This document shows, piece by piece, positions 57,926-64,000 of a stretch of DNA of 64,000 bases; position 1 is the first letter of the stretch; every line of letters begins with the position of its first letter. The DNA comes from Massilia agrisoli (GTDB taxonomy: Bacteria > Pseudomonadota > Gammaproteobacteria > Burkholderiales > Burkholderiaceae_D), in assembly GCF_020831365.1 (NCBI RefSeq), contig NZ_JAJHPV010000004.1:124001-188000 (forward strand). The letters are read 5' to 3'. Under the pieces are notes generated by a model. It did no database searches, was not told the DNA's origin, and saw only the letters and a list, made by a program, of their open reading frames with translations. The position numbers and the translations under genes were made by a program.

Positions 57926-59422
57926 ATGCACATCAAAATGAGCAGCATGGCGATCGTCCTGGCGTTCGCCGCCGCCCTGCCGTCCGCGCACGCGCGCGCG
58001 CCATCCGCCAAGGCCAACGAAGTCCTCACGGCGCGTCATTACGCGTCGCTGATCGCGGGCCAGGCGCCGAAGACCTCGGAACTGACCCTGTTCTTCACCC
58101 GCATGCCAAAGGGCGCGGACCTGCACCATCATTATTCCGGCTCCATCTACGCCGAGCAGTACCTCGAATGGATCGACAAGCAGGGCTGGTGCGTCGACGT
58201 GAACACCTACCTGATCGAATCGGACCCGGCAAAGGTAGCTGCCGCGCGCATTCCGCCACCGCCGCCGGCCAGGATCAGCTGCCTGACGGGCGCCGAGTTT
58301 GTCGCGAACGATACTGCTTACCGCGAGCTGCTGCAGCGCTGGTCGGCCAAGGACTTCGACAACCATGGCGCGGTACAGCCGCCGCCGGACCAGCGCTTCT
58401 TCCAGACCTTTAACTACTTTTACGCGGTATCGAACACGAACTTCAATGAAGGCCTGCTGACGCTGAAAAAGCGCGCGGTCGACGAAAACGTCTCCTACAT
58501 CGAGACCATGTTCAAGTCGGCGCCGTCGAGCGACGGCCCTGAGTTCGACGCCAGGGTAAGCCAGGCCACCAGCGACGCAGCCCTCGACCAGGCGATGGCC
58601 ACTTGGGTAGCCGCCCTCGAGACCGACGCGAAGTTCAACCAGAACCTGTCGGAATACACGCGCCGCATCGCCGAGTCGCATGCCGGCGTCGACGACGCCA
58701 ACTTCACGATGCGCTACCAGTCTTACGTGTTCCGCCTGCAGTCGCCGTCGCGCGTGTTCTCGTCGATGCTGGGCGGCTTCAAGGCTGCGGCGCAGGGCGG
58801 GCTGGTGGTTGGCCTGAACATCGTCGGCCAGGAAAGCTCGCTGATCTCGATGCGCGACTACAGCCTGCATATGAAGATGTTCAGGTTCCTCAAGGCGCGC
58901 TACCCGGGCGTCAAGCTGGCGCTGCACGCGGGTGAGCTGGCGCTGGGCGACGTGCCGCCGGAAGGCCTCAAGTTCCATATCGACGAAGCCCTGCGGATCG
59001 CCGGCGCCGACCGGATTGGCCACGGCATCGACCTCGCGCACGAGTCGAACGCGCTGGCGATCATGAAGACAATGCGCGAGAAGGACATCCCGGTCGAGAT
59101 CAACCTCACCAGCAACGCTTTCATCAGCGGCATCAAGGGAGACAACCATCCGCTTACCCTGTACCGTAAATATGGCGTGCCGTATGTGATTTCGACCGAC
59201 GATGCGGGCGTGACGCGCCACACGCTGTCGAACGAGTATGTGCTTTTCGCCAGCCGCTACAAGCCCGACTATAGCGAGGTCAAGAAGGCTTCGTACAACA
59301 GCTTGCGCTACGCTTTCCTGCCGGCGCAGGAGAAGAAACGCCTGACTGCCCAGCTGGACGCACGGTTTGCCAAATTTGAAGCTGAGATGGCTTCGCTGGC
59401 ATCCAAGGCTAAAAAGCACTGA
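57926..59422 (+). CDS. Secreted adenosine deaminase, ADGF/CECR1-like
   Basis: A 498-residue precursor with a signal peptide (SMAIVLAFAAALPSAHA), so it acts in the periplasm or outside, unlike cytoplasmic Add. Zinc and substrate motifs: GADLHHHYSGS (His 67-69), LALHAGELALG (His 334, catalytic Glu 337), RIGHGIDL and STDDAGVTRH (Asp 425, 426). A long N-terminal region (to about 130) and an all-helical insert separate the motifs, as in ADGF. It converts adenosine to inosine; inosine would yield hypoxanthine for XdhAB. The RIPPPPPA segment is a proline-rich loop. Confidence 0.87.
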   Translation: MHIKMSSMAIVLAFAAALPSAHARAPSAKANEVLTARHYASLIAGQAPKTSELTLFFTRMPKGADLHHHYSGSIYAEQYLEWIDKQGWCVDVNTYLIESDPAKVAAARIPPPPPARISCLTGAEFVANDTAYRELLQRWSAKDFDNHGAVQPPPDQRFFQTFNYFYAVSNTNFNEGLLTLKKRAVDENVSYIETMFKSAPSSDGPEFDARVSQATSDAALDQAMATWVAALETDAKFNQNLSEYTRRIAESHAGVDDANFTMRYQSYVFRLQSPSRVFSSMLGGFKAAAQGGLVVGLNIVGQESSLISMRDYSLHMKMFRFLKARYPGVKLALHAGELALGDVPPEGLKFHIDEALRIAGADRIGHGIDLAHESNALAIMKTMREKDIPVEINLTSNAFISGIKGDNHPLTLYRKYGVPYVISTDDAGVTRHTLSNEYVLFASRYKPDYSEVKKASYNSLRYAFLPAQEKKRLTAQLDARFAKFEAEMASLASKAKKH

Positions 59423-59435
59423 CACACCTCAACAA

Positions 59436-59513
59436 CGTCGTTCCCGCGGAGGCGGGAATCCACATTGCCTATGCGCGGGCGTGCCATGGATTCCCGCCTG
59501 CGCGGGAATGACG
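59436..59513. repeat. Dispersed palindromic repeat, family B copy 3
   Basis: Arms of 27 nt (59436-59462 and 59487-59513) pair with two mismatches around a 24-nt loop; core CGTTCCCGCGGAGGCGGGAA. It begins 13 nt after the deaminase stop and ends 8 nt before an orphaned beta-barrel C-terminus. Confidence 0.85.
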
Positions 59514-59520
59514 ACTGGGT

Positions 59521-59577
59521 GACAGTTATAAGCTGGAGGCGGACCTGCTGTCGGTAGGCGTGCGCTTCCAGTTCTAA
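59521..59577 (+). pseudogene. Orphaned C-terminal fragment of an outer-membrane beta-barrel protein
   Basis: The frame reads DSYKLEADLLSVGVRFQF followed by TAA (59575-59577). An alternating pattern ending in an aromatic residue (Phe) is the last strand of a BAM-assembled beta-barrel. In the same frame a stop codon lies at 59509-59511, inside the family B repeat, and nothing upstream continues the barrel. A strong terminator follows 14 nt later, just as for a full gene. It looks like the tail of a deleted gene whose body was replaced by the repeat. Reading it as chance is less likely given the pattern, but cannot be excluded. Confidence 0.6.
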
Positions 59578-59591
59578 GCTCTACTGATTCA

Positions 59592-59627
59592 AAAAAAACC
59601 GGGCCGCAGTGCGGGCCCGGTTTTTTT
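59592..59627 (+). terminator. Rho-independent terminator
   Basis: A 14-bp stem (AAAAAAACCGGGCC at 59592-59605 with 59614-59627) closes on an 8-nt loop and ends in a T-tract. It terminates the purine operon that ends with the secreted deaminase, or the vanished beta-barrel gene. Confidence 0.9.
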
Positions 59628-60185
59628 ACGTCCATACACATTGCGGTCAATACAGGCCCTGATCGCTGCCCCAAAAAGCGTCCTGTGTGGCCTTCCTGCT
59701 ACAGATTTTCACCTCCATGGCGCGCTTTTCCAGTTTTCCCTCCGAAAGAATTTCAGCGTAGAACTGGTCATTTATAATTCCGCCACCGGGGAAACATGCT
59801 CGAAAACCAAGGGTTTTCTTCGCTGATCGGAGATATTGTTGGCCAATTTATATTTATAAAATATAAATTAGTAAGGGAAAACGTATTTGTCTTGCAAGTA
59901 TTCCTTCATGCATAGTTCTCCGATGGTCGTTCCATAAGTCCGGTTTTCCCATCGCCGCCGTGTCACGAAGGTGCAATAAACGGCCGCTACACTTGAGGTT
60001 TTTGCAATTTGTTTATGGCAACAGCTTGCGGCAGATGGGCAAGATTTCGTTGTTCGGAAGAGGATGCCTTTTCCGTGATGGGTTTGACGACCGGTGGCCG
60101 AGGTCGCGTATTGATTGCAGCAAAGTAAAGAGGGAAGGGTCTGGCGGACCTTCCAATAACTATTAGTCTTTTTTGGGGTTATACA
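59628..60185 (+). other. Long leader region of the TonB-dependent receptor gene
   Basis: About 560 nt without a credible gene, more AT-rich than its surroundings. It holds an AT-rich inverted repeat at 59845-59869 and a TATAAT at 59773-59778 that may be a promoter -10 box. A purine-rich stretch (60126-60138) lies about 50 nt before the receptor ATG. Confidence 0.5.
59845..59869. promoter_or_regulatory. AT-only inverted repeat upstream of the receptor gene
   Basis: Arms AATTTATATTT (59845-59855) and AAATATAAATT (59859-59869) are perfectly complementary over 11 bp with a 3-nt loop. In a GC-rich genome a 25-nt A/T-only palindrome stands out; an operator or nucleoid-protein site is possible. Distance to the ATG is about 315 nt. 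Confidence 0.35.
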
Positions 60186-63100
60186 ATGATCATTCAGAAA
60201 CGGTTGCAGCTTACTAAGCTCGCTTTCGCCCTGTCCATGGCGCTGGCAGTGTCGGCGCCGGCCATGGCGCAGAACACGACCTCGGCAATTGGAGGCCGCG
60301 TCTCGAGCAGCGACGGCAAGCCAGCCGCTGGCGCCCAGGTAACGATCGTCCACACCGAATCCGGTTCCGTCAGCAAGGTCAACGCTGATGCGGAAGGCCG
60401 CTACACCGCGCGCGGCCTGCGTGTTGGTGGTCCATACACGGTCACCATCACCAAGGATGGCGTGTCGGAAAAGTTCGACAACGTCTTCCTGCAACTGGCT
60501 GAAACCGCAACCGTTGACGCCCAGCTGGGCGCGTCCGCCATCCAGACCGTGACCATTACCGGCCAGGCCAACAACGCCAACTTCAACAGCGGCAAGATGG
60601 GCGCCGGCACCAACGTCAACCGTGCCCAGATCGACGCGCTGGCATCGGTTCAGCGCAGCCTGGCTGACTATGCCCGTACCGACCCGCGCCTGGCCCAGAC
60701 CGACAAGGACCGCGGCGAAATTTCCGCCGGCGGCCAGAACTCGCGCTTTAACTCGATCACCATCGACGGCGTGTCGATCAGCGACACCTTCGGCCTCGAA
60801 GGCAACGGCCTGCCAACCAACAAGCAGCCAATCTCGATCGACGCGATCCAGTCGGTCCAGGTCAACATCTCGAACTACGACGTGACCCAGAAGGGCTACA
60901 CCGGCGCCAACATCAACGCCGTGACCAAGTCGGGTACCAACGACTGGAAGGGCAGCGTCTATCACGTCTACCGCGACGAGAGCATGGTCGGCGACCGCTA
61001 CAACGCGACCGACGATTCGTACACCAAGCCAGCCGACTTCAAGGAAACGACCACCGGCTTCACCCTGGGCGGCCCGATCATCCAGGACAAGCTGTTCTTC
61101 TTCGTGTCCGCTGAAGACTCGGCCAGCTCGCGCACCACGCCAGCATTTGGCCCACTGGGCAGCCCGCTGACCAACGTCGGCATCACCCCGAGCGCAATCG
61201 CCGGCCTGCAGTCGATCGCCAAGAGCCGCTACGGCATCGACGTCGGCACCGCTGATGGCGCCGCCGGCGCTGAGCAGACCGTCGAAGACCGCCTGGTCAA
61301 GCTCGACTGGAACATCAACGACGACCACCGCGCCAGCGTGCGTTGGCAGAAGACCGACCAGGTCGAGCCTATCTTCTCGGGCTTCTCGGCGTCCGGTATC
61401 TCGCTGAGCTCCTACCTGTATTCGGAAGTCAAGAATAACGAGTCCACCGTCGTCCAGTGGTTCGGTGACTGGACCCCGAACTTCTCGACCGAAGTGAAGC
61501 TGTCGCAGCGCGATTTCGGCAAGGACCACGCCAACAACGCCTACCTGCCAGCGATGGCCCTGGCGTTCCCTGGCCCGCTGCCAGAAGGCACCCCGTCGTC
61601 GGTCCGTACCGGCACCCGCTTCATCAACTTCGGTACCGAGCGTAGCCGCCAGTTCAACCGCCTGGAAACCAAAGCGCAAGACGCTTACGTTGGCGCGACC
61701 TGGGTCCAGGGCGACCACGAAGTCAAGTTCGGCGGCGACTACAGCAAGACCGACATCTTCAACGCCTTCCTGCAAGACGTAAACGGCAACTATACCTTCG
61801 GTTGCACCAACAGCAGCGCGACCTATACCTACGAATTCGGTTCGGTCAACTGCTCGACCTCGCCTGCCGCAGTGATCGAACAGGCGGTGCTGGAGAACTT
61901 CCGCCGCGGCCGTCCAACTTCGTACACCGCCCAGCTGCCAGTGGCCGGCGTCACCCTGCAGGACACGGCAGCGAACTGGACCCTGGAAAACACCGGCCTG
62001 TTCCTGCAGGACTCCTGGACCGTATCGCCACGCCTGAGCCTGACCATGGGTGTGCGTTACGACAAGGCCACCACCGACGACCGTCCACGCCGCAACGAAC
62101 GCGTTGCACTGGCGCCAGTTGCTGGCCTCTACGCTACCGTGCCTGCGCAGATCGTCCGTGCCACCGGCGGTTTTGGAAGGGATAACACCAACACGATCGA
62201 CGGCGACGACCTGATCCAGCCACGCTTCGGCTTCAACTACCGCCTGGAAAGCGCACGCGCCACCCAGGTACGCGGCGGTTTCGGCCTGTTCGGCGGCTCG
62301 GCCCTGAACGTTTGGCTGGGTAACCCATTCGCCAACCCAGGCGTGAACACCTACAACGTCGGTTGCGGCGGCTCGTTTGCAGCTTGCTCGGCTGACGGCG
62401 GCGTCTTCAGCCCGGATCCAACCGCACAGCGCCCGATCAACGGCAGCAATCCGGCAGCCAACGTCGACTTGCTCGACCCGGGCCTGAGCCAGCCGTCGGT
62501 ATGGAAAGCGAACATCGGCGTCGAGCACGAACTGCCATGGTTCGGCATGGTGGCAAGCCTGGAGTACATGTACACCAAGACCAACACGGGCCTGTACTTC
62601 CGTAACCTGAACCTGGGCGCACCAACCCGCATCGGTTCGGACGGCCGTGAACTGTACTGGACCGAGCCAGGCTACACCGCATCGTGCGCCAACGGCACCG
62701 GCGGCTTCACCTCCACCGGCGCTTGCGCAGGCTTCCGTGCCCGTGCACTGTCGAACGCTTCGTTCGGCAACGTGATCACGATCTCCGAGACCGACAAGGG
62801 CGGCGGCAACCTGGCCACCATCGCGGTCAACAACGGCCGTGCAAAAGGTCCGAAGTGGTCGCTGGCGTACACCTACACCGAAGCGACCGAAGTATCCAAC
62901 CTGAGCTCGTCGACATCCGGTTCGAACTGGGGCGCGCGCGCAGTCTTCAACCCGAACGAAGAAGTCGATGCCAATTCGTCCTACCTGGTACGTGACCGCA
63001 TCAACGCGTCGCTGACCTGGGACAAGCGTTTCTTCGGCGAGTACAAGACCACCTTCGGCGCGTTCTATGAAGGCCGCAGCGGCAAGCCATACAGCTGGAC

Positions 63101-63611
63101 CTTCAACAACGACATGAACGGCGATAACGTCCAGTCGAACGACCTGATGTACATCCCAACCGCCTTCGGTTCGGGCGAAGTCGTGTTCCGCGGCGACACC
63201 GCTACGAGCAAGGTCAACGAGACCAAGTTCTGGGATATCGTCAACTCGACGCCTGAACTGGCCCGTGCGGCTGGCCGCGTGACCAAGCGTCATGACTCGT
63301 TCGCACCTTGGACCAACAGCATCGACGTTCGCGTCAGCCAGGAAGTTCCAGGCCTGTGGGCCGGCCACAAGGGTGTGTTCACCCTCGACATCATGAACTT
63401 CGGTAACCTGCTGAACAAGCGTTGGGGCCGTATCAATGAAGTCAGCTTCGCAAGCGCCGGCGGTAACTCGCGCAGCTTCGTGGACTACGCTGGTATCCAG
63501 GACGGCAAGTATGTCTACCAGGTGCGTGACCAGGTAGAAGACTACGTCACCAAGCAGTTCCGCGGCGAATCGCAGTGGGCCCTGCAGGTAACGGCACGTT
63601 ACGAGTTCTAA
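60186..63611 (+). CDS. TonB-dependent receptor, Oar-like, with N-terminal carboxypeptidase-regulatory domain
   Basis: A 1141-residue outer-membrane receptor. Signal peptide at residues 1-29 (FALSMALAVSAPAMAQ). Residues about 32-125 form a carboxypeptidase regulatory-like (Ig-fold) domain (GGRVSSSDGKPAAGAQVTIV). A plug domain follows (about 130-250) and the rest is a 22-strand barrel ending in ALQVTARYEF with a terminal Phe. Oar-type receptors take up large substrates such as protein or polymer fragments with TonB-ExbBD energy, which are not here. No TonB box is certain. The ligand is unknown; its place between a secreted deaminase and a nucleotidase suggests nucleic-acid breakdown products. 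Confidence 0.9.
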   Translation: MIIQKRLQLTKLAFALSMALAVSAPAMAQNTTSAIGGRVSSSDGKPAAGAQVTIVHTESGSVSKVNADAEGRYTARGLRVGGPYTVTITKDGVSEKFDNVFLQLAETATVDAQLGASAIQTVTITGQANNANFNSGKMGAGTNVNRAQIDALASVQRSLADYARTDPRLAQTDKDRGEISAGGQNSRFNSITIDGVSISDTFGLEGNGLPTNKQPISIDAIQSVQVNISNYDVTQKGYTGANINAVTKSGTNDWKGSVYHVYRDESMVGDRYNATDDSYTKPADFKETTTGFTLGGPIIQDKLFFFVSAEDSASSRTTPAFGPLGSPLTNVGITPSAIAGLQSIAKSRYGIDVGTADGAAGAEQTVEDRLVKLDWNINDDHRASVRWQKTDQVEPIFSGFSASGISLSSYLYSEVKNNESTVVQWFGDWTPNFSTEVKLSQRDFGKDHANNAYLPAMALAFPGPLPEGTPSSVRTGTRFINFGTERSRQFNRLETKAQDAYVGATWVQGDHEVKFGGDYSKTDIFNAFLQDVNGNYTFGCTNSSATYTYEFGSVNCSTSPAAVIEQAVLENFRRGRPTSYTAQLPVAGVTLQDTAANWTLENTGLFLQDSWTVSPRLSLTMGVRYDKATTDDRPRRNERVALAPVAGLYATVPAQIVRATGGFGRDNTNTIDGDDLIQPRFGFNYRLESARATQVRGGFGLFGGSALNVWLGNPFANPGVNTYNVGCGGSFAACSADGGVFSPDPTAQRPINGSNPAANVDLLDPGLSQPSVWKANIGVEHELPWFGMVASLEYMYTKTNTGLYFRNLNLGAPTRIGSDGRELYWTEPGYTASCANGTGGFTSTGACAGFRARALSNASFGNVITISETDKGGGNLATIAVNNGRAKGPKWSLAYTYTEATEVSNLSSSTSGSNWGARAVFNPNEEVDANSSYLVRDRINASLTWDKRFFGEYKTTFGAFYEGRSGKPYSWTFNNDMNGDNVQSNDLMYIPTAFGSGEVVFRGDTATSKVNETKFWDIVNSTPELARAAGRVTKRHDSFAPWTNSIDVRVSQEVPGLWAGHKGVFTLDIMNFGNLLNKRWGRINEVSFASAGGNSRSFVDYAGIQDGKYVYQVRDQVEDYVTKQFRGESQWALQVTARYEF

Positions 63612-63636
63612 TCTTTTAGAACCCTGAAACGCAGAG

Positions 63637-63667
63637 AACGGCTGGTGGCGACACCAGCCGTTTTTTT
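63637..63667 (+). terminator. Rho-independent terminator of the receptor gene
   Basis: An 11-bp stem (AACGGCTGGTG at 63637-63647 with 63652-63662) closes on a GCGA tetraloop and runs into a T-tract. It lies 25 nt after the receptor stop. Confidence 0.92.
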
Positions 63668-63746
63668 ATGTGGTGATACATTCCAGATACATTCCCGGAG
63701 GGGCTGGCTGTCACAGGCGAGCCTGCTTCGGTTATCCTTCCAGTCT

Positions 63747-64000
63747 ATGAAAAATTATCTCCGGCCCCTCTGCGCGGCGCTCGCTGCGGCATCCCTGGTT
63801 TCCGGCTGCGCCACGCATCCGCAAGCGCCGCTTGAACTGAACGTGGTCGCGCTGAACGACTTCCACGGCCACCTCGAAGGCGGCAAATTCAAATACAAGA
63901 TCAACGGCCAGGAGACCACCGTGCAAGCCGGCGGCATCGACGCCATCGGCGCGGCGCTGCAGGCCTGGCGCAAGGAAGACAAGGAGCTGATGTTCGTCGG
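63747..64000 (+). CDS. 5'-nucleotidase / metallophosphatase lipoprotein (partial, C-terminus outside window)
   Basis: The plus-strand frame from ATG 63747 is open to the window edge (84 residues). The N-terminus is a lipoprotein signal with lipobox LVSGC (Cys 21). The mature sequence starts with LELNVVALNDFHGHLEGGKF, the metallophosphatase signature of UshA-type 5'-nucleotidases and 2',3'-cyclic nucleotide phosphodiesterases; the Asp and His of NDFHGH bind the metal pair. The anchor implies an envelope location. A stretch QAGGIDAIGAALQAWRK follows as in the family. It would dephosphorylate nucleotides outside the cytoplasm. Substrate preference cannot be read. Confidence 0.87.
   Translation, partial: MKNYLRPLCAALAAASLVSGCATHPQAPLELNVVALNDFHGHLEGGKFKYKINGQETTVQAGGIDAIGAALQAWRKEDKELMFV

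Noticed and set aside
56106-57926. 606-codon minus-strand frame opposite xdhC and guaD
   Set aside because: Shadow of two genes with clear enzymatic motifs. Its composition is dominated by Arg, His and Ala.
59641-59826. 61-codon plus-strand frame in the receptor leader
   Set aside because: No ribosome site and no recognisable features. The leader is better viewed as non-coding.
59868-63368. 1166-codon open frame on the minus strand
   Set aside because: It is antisense to the TonB-dependent receptor gene, whose signal peptide, plug and barrel are clear. The antisense product has the skewed composition typical of GC-rich shadow frames.

Overview
The window is GC-rich, gene-dense chromosomal DNA from a betaproteobacterium. 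It looks most like Oxalobacteraceae of the Massilia/Telluria/Duganella type. That placement is inferred from gene order, protein character and the dispersed palindromic repeats, and no database search was possible. I see no rRNA, tRNA, CRISPR array, phage or insertion sequence.

Layout. Positions 1-1604 hold a partial secreted esterase and a Lon-like AAA+ ATPase, both on the minus strand. Positions 1894-19136 are a complete division and cell wall (dcw) cluster on the plus strand: a promoter with four MraZ boxes, then mraZ-rsmH-ftsL-ftsI-murE-murF-mraY-murD-ftsW-murG-murC-ddl-ftsQ-ftsA-ftsZ. Most junctions overlap by 1-4 nt, so translation is probably coupled. Positions 19314-27917 continue the classical order with lpxC and secA, and carry insertions: a peroxiredoxin, an EamA transporter, dciA, and an MBOAT/AlgX-like O-acetylation pair. 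After secA come a small Cys-rich membrane protein, a chemoreceptor, and an argJ-DUF815 ATPase-Nudix operon (28191-32801).

On the minus strand, 32881-35430 holds yacG, zapD, coaE and pilD, and pilC and pilB lie at 41246-44206. Between them sit a fused membrane acyltransferase/SGNH protein and a five-gene envelope cassette that includes LpoB- and YcfL-type lipoproteins (35475-41040). The whole arc from mraZ to pilB keeps the E. coli '2-minute' order, so the insertions stand out. A CNNM/CorC-type protein follows. After it comes a minus-strand set of beta-barrel porin, small PstS-like protein and chemoreceptor (45910-49279), then a ClpP-like protein.

The last 14 kb are devoted to purines: uraH and puuE are divergent, followed by xdhA-xdhB-xdhC-guaD and a secreted ADGF-type adenosine deaminase. 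Next come a large Oar-like TonB-dependent receptor and the start of a 5'-nucleotidase-type lipoprotein that runs off the window. Read together, these could take extracellular nucleotides through nucleosides and bases to urate and on to allantoin breakdown. The uricase is not in view.

Three families of dispersed palindromic repeats occupy intergenic sites. One copy exactly fills the gap between two convergent stop codons, two bracket the peroxiredoxin gene, and one abuts an orphaned C-terminal fragment of an outer-membrane beta-barrel gene.
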